From Eudorina sp. 2006-703-Eu-15 (Eukaryota > Chlorophyta > Chlorophyceae > Chlamydomonadales > Volvocaceae): a stretch of 64,000 nt of DNA. Shown here piece after piece: positions 45,214 to 58,600 of this stretch. The DNA lies in NCBI GenBank assembly GCA_003117195.1, contig BDSI01000004.1:2041290-2105289 (forward strand), written 5' to 3'. How positions within the stretch are numbered: the stretch's first letter is position 1; each line of letters begins with the position of its first letter. The notes beneath the pieces are model-generated. The model was not told the origin of the DNA. It searched no databases and was given only the letters and a program-made list of their open reading frames with translations. A program made the translations under genes and the position numbers.

Positions 45214-48200
45214 CTAGGCCTCGGGCAGCAGCGCCGCAATGATGAGCGGCAGCACCGACCCCGCCGCCAGCCACAGCAGCGATGCCCCCGCCCGGACCCC
45301 ACCCCCACCCCCGCGCCGCGCCTCCCCCGCCCTGACGTCGCCCTTCCCCGGCGAGCCCTTCGGCACCGCGCCATGAGCCCCACACGCGCCGCCGACACCG
45401 GTGGTGGCGCCGTCCGGCGCCGCCGCCGCCAGCGCCGCCGGCAGGATGTGCTGCGTGGCGGCCGCCAGGAAGGTTCCCCCGGAGAACAGCACCGCCAGGG
45501 CCACCGCCTGGTGGTCCACCCCACCCCCAGCACCTCCACCCTCAGCACCCCCGACTGCCCCCGGGTCGGCCCCTCCACTGCCCGCCAGCAAGAGGCGCAG
45601 CAGGTAGTGGGTGGCGAGGGCCGCCAGCGGGGCGGACGCGCTGAAGGCGAGCAGGGCTGCGAGGGGCGGCGGCGGGGGCAGCGGTGGGCAGCGGGGGACA
45701 GAGTGTCACGCCGCGAGGCAGGGCAGGGGGCAGCACGCCGCGGGGTGCGCCACCCACCCCGCACGTCGGAACAGGACACCTCCCAGCACCGAGACGGGAC
45801 CGGCACTCGCACCGACCTTGCCCGGGGGGCCGCACGGCGCGGCGTAGCGCGGAGCAACACCCCCCCTAACGCTCCTACCCACCGCCCCACCTGTCAGCAC
45901 CCTGCCCCTCCGCCAGCCCGCCTCCCTCAGGTAGGTTGTCAGCCCCAGTGTGACGGGCAGCTTGTGCATCATGATGGCGGCCGCCACCGCCAGGGTCAGC
46001 GCCGAGGGGCCGCCGCCGCCCCCGCTGACCCCCAGGCTGGCGGCCCCCACCGCCAGACCGTCCGCGGCTGCACGGGGTGGTGGTGGCGGGGAGGGGACAG
46101 GAAGGGGGCCGCGGGGGGTGGAGGGGGAGGGGAAGGGAAACAGTGGTGTGCTGCCCGCACATGGGTCGTTGTGCCGGATGGGCAGGTGGGCAGAGACATG
46201 GTCAGAGAGAGATCCGTGGGGTGGTGGGCGGATGGGCAACAGATCGGTCGGGGGGTGGGGAGGGTGTTGCAGGGCCAACAGCGAACCGGGGCCGGTCCAG
46301 CGGGTAAGGAACCCCAGAGGGCCCAGGAAGGAAGGATCAGGATCGGCACCGCCCGGTCAGACCGTTCGCCCCCGGGGCCATGTCCACACAGCACCACCCA
46401 CCTAAGCCCAAAGCCCCGACCCCACCCGCCCACCCACCCACCCGCCCACCCACCCATGGCAGTAGCCCACCCAGCCCACCCACCCGAGTGCACCAGGAGG
46501 CCGCCCAGGGCCAACTGCGCCGAGGACAAGGATGCGGACGAGGGGGACGAGGAGGAGGATGCGGGGGAGGGCTCCCCCTCCCCCTCACCGGGCGCTAACG
46601 AGGCGCCGCGGACGCCGCCACCAACCGACCCGGCGGGTCTGTCGGTGGCGCTGCTGGTGCTGGTGTTGCTGCCGGCGGCGGCGGCTGTGGCAGTCAGCTG
46701 GCCGAGCGAGGGGCGCGGTGACGTCGACCTCCCCGGGGGCGGCGGCGTCAGCTCCCCCCTTACCGCGCAGGAGCTGGGCGGCAGTAGCGCATCCGAGCGT
46801 CCGCCGCCGCCGCTGCTACTGCCGCCACCGCTCGATGACCCCGCGCCTCCGGCAGAGCCCTGGCCTGCTACAGCCGGTGGCGCAGAGGTGCTTCCGGGGA
46901 GGCGGCCGCTCAACGCCTTGCCCGCCGATGCCGGCGCTGACGTCGACATCGCCGCCATCGCGGCTGTCGACGACGCGGGTCCCCTGAGGTTGCTACCGCC
47001 CGCCATCTCGACATCAGCTACAGCCGGAGACTGCGGCAGGGCGCTATAGCCCCCGTCCCGCCGCTGCCGCCAGCCCTTACTCCCCCGGCTGTAGCTGCTC
47101 CCCGGGTCACCATCTGCTGCGCTGCTGCTGTTGGCGCCGGCGGCGCGCTCGCCAGCTACAGCGACGATATTTTCGCCCGCTGGGAGCCCCCCGATTGCAC
47201 CTGCACCTGGATCTGCTACAGCCGCCGCGGCTGACGGCGGCGGTGACCCTGAAGGTGCGCCCGCGTGCGGTCCCCGCTCCAGCCACAGCTGCAGCGCCAG
47301 CATGCCCACAAAGCCTGCCAGCAGCGCTGCCCCCGCGCACCACTCCGGCAGGCCCTCGTGCTGGGGGGGGGGCGGGCGGGCGGGCGGGGGGACAGCGAGG
47401 GATTCGGTTGGGGGAGGGAGGGGGAGGGGAGGCGTTGCCGCGGTTTCAGGGCAGTCCGGCGGACGATACCCTCCCGGGGATTGGGCCGGGATGGGTTAGG
47501 GGAGGTCCGGATGGGTTGGGACCGACCCAAACATGCAGCGGGGGAGGGAGGCGCACACATCAGCACGTTTCACACCAGGGCCTCGTCCCCAGGGCCCTCG
47601 TCCCTAGGGGCCCCATCCCCAGGGCCGCCCCGGGCCCGGCCCCCGTCCTCAGGCCCCCCCGCCTCACCGCGTCCGGGGCGGACTCCACGAAGGAGAAGAA
47701 GCCCTCCGGGATCACCAGCCCCAGACCGCTGCCCAGCATAAGGCCCGCGGACAGCATCCGGAGGGAGGGGCCCTGAGGGTACGGCAGGGGAGTATAGGAA
47801 ATTGGTAGACGGCAGGGGAGGGTCGGCTGAGAGAGGGGAGGCTGGACGGGAGAGCCATCCGGGGAGGCGAAACACCTTCCGAGTCGTCACGGCACGGCAG
47901 GAGGGGAGCCGTCGGGGTCCGCGGAGCTCCGAAGTCGCAACACGAGCATCACACCCCAGCTTGAAGGGCTCTAAGGGCCTCCCGTCGGGGCACCCCCAGA
48001 CCTCGGGTCCTTGGCACCGAGCTGTCAGCACGGGGGCCCCGCCCCCCTCGCGGACTCCTCCTCTCACCTGCAGCAGCGCCGAGAGCCCGGGGCTGGACGA
48101 CTGCGCGCCCCGGCTGCTGCTCCCCCCCGGCCCCGGCCCCGGCCCCGGGGGGTCAGGGCTCCACCACAGCACCGGAGGAAGACCCGTCAGCAGGGCGCCT

Positions 48201-48253
48201 CCGAACAGGACCAGGCAGGTGAGCCAGACCGCGCCGTCGCCGGCCACGCCCAT
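45214..48253 (-). CDS. ZIP-family zinc/metal transporter, ZIP9-like
   Basis: A membrane protein predicted to carry zinc or other divalent metals into the cytosol from outside or from an organelle. Exons: 48253-48068, 47772-47668, 47360-46484, 46067-45891, 45656-45214; 595 residues. The start Met sits directly before TM1 (AVWLTCLVLFGGALLTGL). TM2 is GLMLGSGLGLVIPEGF. TM4 carries the metal-site motif H388-S-A-A-D392-G, formed across a splice junction. TM5 carries IMMHKLP with H424, which matches the ZIP9 form (HK) and not the HExxH form of plant ZIPs. TM7-8 follow with LFSGGTFLAAATQHILPAAL and SLLWLAAGSVLPLIIAALL. The loop between TM3 and TM4 is about 220 residues long, rich in Ser/Gly/Ala, and almost free of His, whereas many ZIPs have His-rich loops there. 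All introns are GT-AG. Confidence 0.88.
47791..47812 (-). repeat. Intron-end repeat family C, copy in the ZIP gene
   Basis: On the coding strand: GTCTACCAATTTCCTATACT, 18 bases before the acceptor of the exon starting at 47772. Sense orientation. Confidence 0.7.
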
Positions 48254-51200
48254 GGCTTCCGATGCAAATGATGAAGCGGAAGGAGAGACTGCAGCAGGGA
48301 GCGCAGCGGTCGCTGCTGCTGAAGAAGTCGTAAATTGTGGTTTTAACAACTGATTCTGAAGATGGACATGGGTGCTCGGGCGGAGCTGCGAAGGACAGGG
48401 CGATGGTCGAATGGAATTACGAAAGCGGCCCGGCTGCACCGCTGGTAAGGTTGACGCGCTATCGAGCTGAATAAAATATGGCTGAAGCCGTGACGACGGG
48501 CCGCAGCGCAAGCATCTCGCGCGGCTGCCTGGGCCACAGCGCATGAGCAACTAAAGGGTGTCCCTCCCGTTCAGCGTCGTCAATTCAACGTATCACGCGC
48601 TTCACAGAAACCTCTGTGTGATATTGGAACTCATGTCCACATTACCATTGTGACCGAACTGCATTCGTAGAGCTGATGGATGCTGACCGCCAACTGTTTT
48701 GGTCGGTTGGTTGACGAACCAGAACAATCACGAATTCACAATGCCAGGGTTCAACATCCTTGGTCTGCAATCCTTGATTGTCAAGTGTTGCATTTCTGCC
48801 ATATTGTTGTATGTCTCCAAGCCGTGTGGCGACCAGTCAAAAGATGCACCGTGGGTCACTAAGCTCTCCTGGCGTGCAGTGCCCGGGCCACTGAATACCT
48901 TTGGAGGACCATATATTTTGGGCGAAACCGCCATGCAGCGCCTCAAGGACGTCAACAGGCAGGCGCTGTCAGGTGGCCATCCGCTGGCCGCCGAGGCCCT
49001 CACTTGGGCGCCCTCGCCTCGCTTCCCTCCCCAGCCGATCAAGCTCCACACCGGCTGCCTGTCCCTCGATGCGGACTCGTTCCGTTACGCACCGCCACGT
49101 ACCGCAGCACGCGCCGGGCCTTATGGCACATGCCTCGCTCGTCCTCGCTGCAGTCAGTCCCCCACCCACCATTGAGCCGGTATGGCCCTGCACGACCGGG
49201 TACGACATTACATTGCGTTCAAACCTGCGACACGGCGACGATGCGTAATGCGATCACCATGTCCGTAACAAAACAGCAAGTGCAACACTCGCTACTGTTT
49301 GTTTTGTGCCATCGAACCCCGTCCAACGCACGGTATCGTATCATGACAAGGGAAGCTACCCACGGAGAAAGGCCCGACCAGGCCGGACGGCCGCCTGGGC
49401 CCACAGGCGGCACACCACACCGAACACACCCGAGCGTAACTAAGCATGCCGTACACCGTACACCGGTGGCATTGCTGCCGCAACGCTGGCCACACCTGCA
49501 ACGCCACCGGAAACAAAAAGAATAACTCTGCCGCTTTACCCTTGCGGAGAAGCGACCGAAGAGACATGAGGATGCCGCCGGCCGCCGGAGTGCATCAACG
49601 AGCCAGCTCGAGGTTTGTCCTTTCGTGGCCCCACAATCAGAAACGCGCAAGGCTGAAGTGCGCCCCATCCAGGCGTCATTCCCGCAAGCGCACGACGCGG
49701 GCGCCGGGCAGCGCACGCCGAATCCCACCGACCCTCACCCACAAGACAACCTCATCCTGCGCATTGTTTCACATTTTATTTCAACAGCCCCCTGCCCCAA
49801 CAAGCATCCCAGCACGGCCACATGCTGCCGAATGCTGCCCACAGTGCGGGTTCTTCCCGTGGTGCGGCAGCAGCAGCAGCAGCAGAGGTGCCTCAAAGCC
49901 GGTGACGCTGATGGGCTCGAACCGGGGCGCAACACAACCACGGTATTTGCGCGTTCCGAGAGGTGATAAGACGATAGCGGGCAGCGACAGCCGAGCCTTC
50001 GCTGCCTCCCCAAACCTGCCTTCTCGTTGCGCCTGCGCGGCGCACGACCCATGGGTCATTGAGCGGGGTATGGGCAGTAGTACGGCATCACAACACGGCG
50101 CACATCCGGGCGGATCGTGTTCGTTCACAATCTCATCCGCCCACCATCATCCGAAGCCTTGAGATGAGGCACAAGTACGCACTTAACCCATCCCGAGGGT
50201 GCGCACACAGCGTTGTAACACCGGGGTCAGGCCCTCCGCGCGACCTCAACCGTGGCGGAGGCGGCGGCCGCGATGGCGCCCCCGCCGCCGCTGCTGTTCA
50301 AACACACAGATCGCCCGGTCGGCCCCCTTCACATACTAGCCTGGGTTCACATATTTGCCGAACAAATCGAACACTATTTATTATTATTTCACCCGACAAA
50401 TGCTCGAGCTTCACGGAGCGCTGGCCCACTGTGCGCCGCGCTGGCGGCGGCACCAGCACCAGTCTGCGGGTGCAGGTGTGCACTCCGTACAGCTCCTGGT
50501 GCCTTGTACTGCCGTACTGTCGTATCCGTGTCTCGACCCCACTCCTCCAGCCCGACTGAAAATGCGCGGTCTGCGGACAAACATACATACACACATACAC
50601 ACGTACATACACACACAAGATCATCTGCGTAGCACCCGAACGCCGGGCCATGCCCGGGCCAGGCCGCCGCCGCGACGTCAGCGGTACGACACGACGGCCG
50701 GAACCCCCTTTTCCCCGGTAGCGGAAAAGGTCGCTAAACGCGGCCGAAACATCTCAAAGGGACCAACCCGAGCGCGGCGCAGCGAATGAGTACGAATGAG
50801 TACGACACGCAGTGCGGCTCGGGGCCACTTTTGAAGCACTTTCGAGGGTGGACACGTCTCTAGCGCTCCGCGCGGTTCGCAAGGCGACGCAAGGCGCTCT
50901 CCACCCTTCCTCCCCGTTCCTCCGCCCTCCTCCACCCTTCCCCTGCAATGCCTCCGCCCTCCACCTCCCTCCGCCCCACCATGCCCGCCTCCACCCTTGC
51001 TTGCGGCCACCCAAGCCACCGCCCCAGGAGCGGCAACCTGCGGGCACGCGCCCCCTCGAAGCAGGCCCCCCAGCTCCCATCCGGTCTGTCACCGGTCAGG
51101 AAGTGCAACGCGTGAGGCCCTGCCGCGTATGCCGTGCACACCAGCAGCCAGCACGAGGGGATTGGGCCAACTAAACAACAAAGGTCAGCTGCCGTACAAG

Positions 51201-52461
51201 GCTGTACATGATGATGCCCGGTGGCTACAGCTGATGATGTACAAACTGGGTTCCATAAGACACCACCCTGGAGACACTCCCTGGCGCAAATCCGTTAATT
51301 GGTTGGCCCCAACCACCTGCAGTACGAGCGTCGGAATACCGTGGGCGGCAAAAACCTGCGGACGCAGGTTGTCGACAACGGGCAACCCCAAAACCAGAAC
51401 TCAGCTGAGTGCCCCCCCCCCCGCACATACATCCAACGTATGTCCGTGCAAGCCGCTGTTATGTACGAGGATATGTAACAGACCTGATGCATTTTCTGCA
51501 AACCGGCATAGGCACACACGGGCGGTTTCTTCGCAAAACACACACACACACACACCGTTTTACATTACACAATCACACACACACACATACACACGCCGCA
51601 AGACATACCGAACAACCCGAGCGGTCGCATATGCGCATCTCTACATGACTACCAACCGGTATGCAAAGATCGCCACCACCAGCTGTCGCGCCGCCAAAGA
51701 TATCCCCCCGGGGGGACCGCCGCCTCCGTCGGAATCTCCGTCGCCACTCTCACCGGGCGCCGCGTTAGCACCGACACGCCTCCCCCAACCCGCCAGCCAC
51801 CATGTGGTCCACATACATAGCGGCCCTGGAGCGCCCTCCGCTGATTCGAAATAAAGCATGGCCTCGCAGTGTTGTACCGCGCCTCCTCCTCCTCCTCCTT
51901 CCCCAAGGAGCGATGGGCGGAAAGCCTAAGCATAGCGTACAACCAATAAGCTCGAAACGTTTGCTAATATGCCAACCAGCGGAGCGGCCCACGGGCTGTA
52001 TGGCCATAAACATTATACAACAATCTTTCGTATGTACGGCATTTACGACCTTTGTACGACATTGTACCGCTCAAGGAGACCGAGCTTCAGCCATCCAAAG
52101 TTCTGGTCGCCCTTGATCGAGCCCATCACCCTCTCATGTGGCGTCTCTGCCAACGGCACGCCAAACGTCACCTCGCCAACCCAGGGATGCCGCCATCCTT
52201 CCCTCCCTAGAGAATCATCCCCCGGGAAAAGGGAAAGGGGAACGCCCACAGCACGCCTGGACGCACCCTGTCAATGCCTCCGTGCAGGACTGCCAACCGG
52301 GAGCCCCACTCGCCCCACTCGCACCCTCAACACGAGTTTGCACCCGGGGGGGATACGTCCTTTTGAATCACACATGCTGCGGCACCGCCCGTCCTCCTTC
52401 GTCCGTCAACGGCGTCCCAGTGGGTACATCCACCGCCGCCGGCCGACCCGACCCGCGGGAC
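48254..52461. other. 4.2-kb region without a recognised gene
   Basis: The first part should be the ZIP promoter and the last part the 3' UTR of the minus-strand gene starting at 55625. Open frames such as 48699-49175 and 49446-50162 show no known domains. (AC)n runs lie at 50572-50620 and 51540-51595. The block at 51465-51555 resembles 58880-58975, sharing GGCGGTTT, TCGCAAAACACACAC and GATATGTAAC. A palindrome GACCCATGGGTC lies at 50046. The region looks like old transposon debris. Confidence 0.4.
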
Positions 52462-55400
52462 TCATCCGTCTATCTCCCGCATCAGCTTCTTGAAGCTGTC
52501 CGGCGCCGCCGCCGGCCGACCCGCGGGTCGGCTGGGTCCCACAACCGGCGGCGGCGGTTTGTAGCCCGGCGACGGCGGCAGCAGGTCCTCCAGCCACTTG
52601 ACGGCGTGGACGCCCAACGACTCCTGGGCGTCGGCCTCCGCCTCTTCCGGAATCACCATAGGGCCCCCCATAGGGCCCCCCAGGTCACTGAGCGCCTGGG
52701 CGCGCAGCTCCAGCTCGGCTCCAGGGCGGGGCTGCTCCAGGGATGCTGTACGGCGCACCGGCGGGTCCTTGACCGCCAAACCGCCGCGCGGGATGGCGGG
52801 CGCTGAGGACCTGTACGACGACGGCGGCAGCAGGTCGCCCACCATCGTGTCGACGTCGTCAGTGCAGTAGTAGTCCTCGCTGTCGTACTCGTCGGCGGCG
52901 GTGGCGGTATCGGCGGGGACAGCAGCGGCGGCGGCGGCAGTGGCAGTCCCCGGCCGCTCCAGGGACGTCGCTTGCGGCAACGCGGGCTGATGCTGCGGGC
53001 GTGGCGGAGCTGACGCCGCCGCCGCCGCCACTGCCTGTCCGGCTGCCGCGCAGGCCCCGACGGCGCCGCCGCCGTCCCGCTGCTGCTGCTGCTGCTGCTG
53101 GGACGAGGGGGGCTGTAGCTGACCCTGGGGCCCAGTCTGCAGTCCCACGAGCCGAGTCAACGCCGCGGGGTTCTCAGCGAGGGGCGCCAACGTGTTGCCC
53201 CTCGGGAAGCTGTACGGCGGCACGCTGCCGCGCCCCAGGGAGCAGGGGCTGTGCTGGAACGGCGGCGGCGCCGGCGGCGGCAGCCGCAGCATCGTGTCCC
53301 CCGGCGGCGCACCCACCGCCGGCTCCGCCGGCACCGTCGTACGACTACCTGGCGTCTGCGGCAGTAGCGCCAAGAGGTCCTCCCGCGGCGACGGGGCGGG
53401 CTGCTGACGTGGCAGGGACGACGATGGCAGTAGCAGGGGTGTGGGGCGCAGCGACGGCGACGGCGTCAGCACCCGCGGCGACGTCAGCGGCGCCAGGCGG
53501 AGGGACGCGCAGGGCTGCAGGCTGACGGGCGACGGCGGTGCCGCCGCAGCCTCCGCCGGCGCCGCCGGCGAGAGCCGTAGCGACTCGCAGGTGGGCAGTA
53601 GCTGCTGTGGCTCCAGGGGGGCTGATGAACCAAGGGTCGGTCGCAGCGAGGGGCAGGTTCGTATCGTGGGCTGGCAGGCCACGCAGCCCGGGCCGATGAG
53701 GCTCTTGCTGCTATCTCCAGCGAAGGAGCAGCGCCGAGGGAAAGCGACGGCGGTGGTGGCGGCGGCGGCGGTATCTGGGTCATCGTCGTCGTCGGATCGA
53801 AACCCCGGTACGACAGCAGTGATGCCTGTGGCGGCGGCGGCCGCGGTCGCGGCGGCGGCAGCGGTCGCGCCTTCCGCGGCGCCGCCGCTGCAGCTCGCGC
53901 TCCGACGGGTAAAAACGGGCCCGGCCTCCGAACCCCCGACGGCGCCGCCACGATCCGCCAAGCTGGGGCTCCTGCTCGTACTACCTGTCGTACTGCCAGC
54001 CATGGCAGGCGCGCAGCTGCCCCTAGGGCTCTTGATGACGGAGGCGGCGGCGGCCAACGACGGCGAAACCCCTGGGGCCGTCGACCCCACCGAGGGCTGC
54101 CGGCTGTGAACACGGCTGTCGCTGCGGCCCGCGGCGTCGCTGACGGCGGCGGCGGCGGCGGCCGCCATTGCCGTGGCGGCCGACGCCGCCGACGACGTCG
54201 AGGCGGAATTGCGCAACGAGCCGAGGGTCGTGGGACCGGCCGGCGTGGGGCCGACGGGCCGTCGGTCCTGCGCCGCCGCCGCCGCCGCCGCCTCGACGTC
54301 GACTTCCGCCAAGTTTAGCTGCTCCTGCTCCTGCTGCTGGCCCCGCTCCCTCTGCCCCTCTTCCTCCGTTGCCGACGGCAACTCCTCAGCCAACAAAACG
54401 GCGCCGCCGCCGCGGCTATCGGGTCTGAACAGGGCCACGTTGTCGCAGTCCCTTCCGGACCGCCGGGCACCATCTCCTTCGCCGCCCGGCACCGCCTGTT
54501 CGCCCAGGGAGGGAAATGAGTTCGAGTAGCTGGGCGAGGAACTGCCGCTGGAGGTTGCGCGGGATAGCCCGGCGGCGGAGAGCTCGTCCTCGGTGCCGTA
54601 CGCGGGTGACACGCGGCTTGTACGGACTTTTGGCTTGCGGGGATGACGCCGCGGATGGAAGATTTCCGTGAAGGAGGACAAGTTGGAGGGGCCCGCTACC
54701 GGTACGGCGGCGGGCGGCGGCGTCGGGTCGGTGGCAGCGGCAGCGGCAGTAGCGCCGCCGCCGTCCATGCGGCCCGACGTCGACCCGACGACGGTTGGTG
54801 GTGGCGCCCATGGAAGCGGTGCCGCTGCCTCATCAGCTGCCGTCGCCAAGCCGCTGTTGACCTGAAGGAGGGGAGGAGGGGGTGAACACCGATGAGAAAC
54901 GGGGGACCGCCCGGTCCACTGTGGTTGGATACGTCTTGTCGGCCACGCCAGGTCGTGTGAATCCCTATATGCGGTGCGTCGGAGCACATCGCAGGTGCTG
55001 TGTAGCGCCCTGTAAAACAAGTAGGGGGTCGGCTGTCTCGAAGCCGGAAAAAGGGCGGGGCCATCTACTTCAAGAGCCTCTTTGTGAAGATATCTGCGAC
55101 CCGGCGACGGCGTCGTGCGGACGAACCTGTGCGCAGCGCAATCAGGTGACGGCAGGTAGGTGGCATCCCTGCCGTACCGTGCACGCTTCCCGGTCTGCCC
55201 GTAAACCGCGCGTCGGAAACAGCATGAATGCAATTCCACTAACAGCATGTAACTCAGCATACGTAGCTTTTGACAGTTCGCGTTTCGTGCCCGGACTCTA
55301 GGACTCCGGGAGACGACGATGCATTGGATATTACCTGGGGCGGTGCCTCCATAAACGCGTTGGATGCCGTACGGCCACTCGTCGGCCGGCTGGTGGGAGG

Positions 55401-55625
55401 CGGTTGAGCGGTTGAGCCGTTGGCGGTTGCGGACCCGCCGTCGGATGGCACCCGGCAGAAGGCGGGGGCGGGGGAGACGATGCCGCCCGGGCTGCTGCTG
55501 CTGCTGTTGCAGCTGCTGTTCCGCACGCATTTGGAGGCGGCTACCTCTGAGCCGTTTCGTGACAGGCCTCGCAGACCGCATCCGAAGCAACCGAGTACCG
55601 ACGCATGCGCCTTAGAGCGGCCCAT
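52462..55625 (-). CDS. Large low-complexity protein of unknown function
   Basis: I do not recognise this protein. Exons 55625-55335 and 54861-52462 join in phase 0 to give 896 residues. The N-terminus MGRSKAHASVLGCFGCGLRG has Gly2 and a close Cys pair, which would suit N-myristoylation plus palmitoylation and so membrane anchoring. The rest is mostly Ala/Ser/Pro-rich, with Gln runs, repeated short blocks such as SLRPT and SLRLSP, and an acidic segment (DEYDSEDYYCTDDVDTMVGD). The C-terminus is better ordered: WLEDLLPPSPGYKPPPP and the final DSFKKLMREIDG. The main exon is one open frame of 800 codons without a stop, with strong codon bias, which supports real coding. A scaffold or signalling role is only a guess. 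Confidence 0.7.
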
Positions 55626-58600
55626 GTCCCTGCAGCAGTTTCCCAGAAGGATGTCCGAGTGGATGTGTTATATTAGACGACCGCTTGTTCGGTGGCTTGG
55701 TTGGAATGAAAGCGCTGACACTGCTGACACTCCAATGTGCGCCGGCGCTTCCGAGTCGGACATTCGGTTCTCCTCAGTTTTCGCTCGCCGTCAGCCTGTA
55801 ATCCATGATTTGACGTCCCAATTGTGGCGGACCGCGCTCACCTTGGTGGCGCCGTGATCCGCGCTGTCGTCAGCTAGGTGACTCGTCAGGTCTTGCTCGA
55901 GCTGTTCAGGCAAAGCGACAGCCGCAAGCCCCAAAGGACAGATTAGGTTAACTGTGGGTTGCTGTGATTTTAGCTTTTTGCAGCATTGCAACTGTCAAGC
56001 TTGGGTTCATTCAGAGGGGTTAAGCGTGCGCCGCAAAGCACGTCGAAGAGGTTTGTGGTCTGTTTTACGACCAAACCTTACATGACATATTAACTATGAT
56101 AGACGAAGGCTAAGAGGAAGCCTTCATCACCAGGAGTGAGAATGTTCAGTTGAAGAAGGCCGACAGAATACCGGTAAAAGCTGAGTCTCTCGGCAAAGTT
56201 TAGCATTCATATAACATGCCTAACATAATTTGATCATGAATCAGATGCCACGTCCACATCCGATGCGTGCAAGTGCGCAGGCGGCAGGCGCGCAGGCCCG
56301 GCCAACCGCCTTCGACAGACCGTATCAAGAATCCCAGGCCCGCACCGCACCTAAGGAAAAAGTGCATCAAGACGAAGACGATTTAAATTAGCTTGTTTGC
56401 AGCATAACTCTTCGAGCATCCCTCCTTACTGCCGTGTTCCTTCCTGCGCCCTTCTCGCGTGCTTCTTAATGTTAAACTGCTCCAACAGGTAATAGAGAAT
56501 TTTCACATCAAATAAAGTTTAACCGGGTGTGTATCTGCTAGATGTCGATGCCACTTCTCAGGGACAGGGAGAGAGAGAGTTGGAGTACGTACGAGCGTTG
56601 GGTCGTTAAGAAGTCGTTGCTGGCTGTAAGGCCCAGCCCAAAGCGAGCGCCAAGCCTCCAACTCTCCAGGGTGCACGCAAAATTTTCTATATTTTCCTAC
56701 TTCATTAATTTGCAACAGGCCAGCGAAAGCGGGCGTGGCACAGCCCGGCGCAGCTTCGGCGTACCAAAGGAAAGTCAGCCTCGGCATCCAGCACTTCATG
56801 TCGACAGAATTCCATCCTACATATGAAAATTTCAATGTGCCGAAGGCCCAGACTGTGCAAGATTCGATTTGCGTCTCATACTAGCGTGGGATGGTTTCGA
56901 CGCCTGCCATGCTAACCACACCATCAGCCTCGCCGTACCCCGTGATGAACTCCCTGGCGGAAATACACTGTCCGACCCCGGTGCCGTGCCGTGCGGATGC
57001 ATTCCCACCGCCCTCACCGCCCGTAGTGGAAGGTAACCGTTACAAGGTGGACCCGTATCCCGACGGGGCGTTCCAACGGGCCCAGATAGCCCGTAGTCGC
57101 CTGGGTAGGTGTCGGGACGGGAGCTGTACGACGCGGAGTGCATTCCGCTGCACAAAGCGGAAGGCCAGCGACGAGAGATGGGGCGCAGTGACTCTTGCCC
57201 AGTACAGATTCCGCAGAACCCTTGCACCATCGAACCCATCACAAGCCCGCCCGAGGGCTCCTTTGGCGAGCTTGACCAGTTGGCCTGGCCCCTCGTCTCC
57301 GCTCCCTGCCGCAACCCTGCCTCCACAACCCCTATGGGGTTACTTGCCCGCCGCGCTGCACCCACTCCCCTTGACAGCTAGCTAATCAGCTATCCGCCGG
57401 CGCCCACCTCTAGGGTACCTACCGCAGCCAGTTGCCGGCGACACCTACTGCCGCAGTCCGTGACTCCGATAGACGGACAATGCCAGCCCGCGTGGTGTAG
57501 GCTCTAAGGGATCTGTCGTATTTGGGGGGTTGATAACTCACGCGAGCCTGTAGCGACATGTCACAAGCAACACTCGGCCCCAACCACCAACCACCCAAAC
57601 CCCAACGGCAACAAGGGAAGGGGCCCCGAGCGCGCAGCCCGGCGAAGCAAACCGGGATCGCTGCCACCTCCAACTTGAATATGATACACTGAACAAAATC
57701 GCACGGGTGGATGGGTGGGTGGGTGGATGGATGCCACGCTGTGCTGCATCCCCGACCCGGGTAACGCCGACACGGCAAGCATCCAGCAGGTACGTTGCCG
57801 CGCACCGCCGCGCACCGTGTTTCTATTTGGTAAATACAACATCCTTTCAATATACGATGCCGCATATTAGGGATTGATTGATTATCAAATCAAACCCCAA
57901 TCAATCGATCGACCAAGACCCGCGTGTGTGTGTGTGATTGTGTAGTAAGCATTACTCGCAAAAAATGTAATGCAAAAGCACACCCGTCCCCGCGCCTCCT
58001 CGCGGTCTCTCGCTCTCCTCTTCAGCCTCCCTCCCTCCCCGCACTCACCCGCCTCCCTCTCTCCCCTCTCATACCTCTTCTCTCCAAGGCAACGCGCTGC
58101 ATCACGCAGTACGGCGCAGTGCAGTACAGTGCAGTCTCGCCTCCATCCTGAGAGCTGTCAACAGGCGGCCTCTTGTGGTCTCTTCTCCCTCCTCTGCCTC
58201 TGCCTCTGACTGCCTGTCTGTCTGGGTGTGAGTAGAAACCCTATCCCGGCGACCCGATCCAGCCCGCCGGCTGAACCGCCGCGGCTAGAGTCTATAGCGC
58301 CGCGTTCAACTGCGGCGCAGCCGGTTCCGCCCCCAAGACCGCCCCTCCCTACCGCTCCTCCGGCGGTGAGGGCCAACCCCTGATGGCCCCCGCCGAGTGC
58401 CTTGCTGTCCGCAACTCCCAACTTCCAACTCCCCGAGTTCACAGTTCGCTGCAAAGCGGCCGATCACATACGGCCCACTACTCCGACAGCGCCGCCCCGA
58501 CAACGAACAGTCCGTTGGAAGCGACAAGGCCAGCCGCCTGATGCGATCAACAGGATGTGGCTGTGACGTCCATTCCATCACGAGGGCTACCACCCCATCC

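Noticed and set aside
52462..55590. A single 1042-codon frame for the low-complexity protein
   Set aside because: The upstream 200 codons fall in a good intron (GTAATA donor, TTCAG acceptor). The exon at 55625-55335 gives a better N-terminus in phase.
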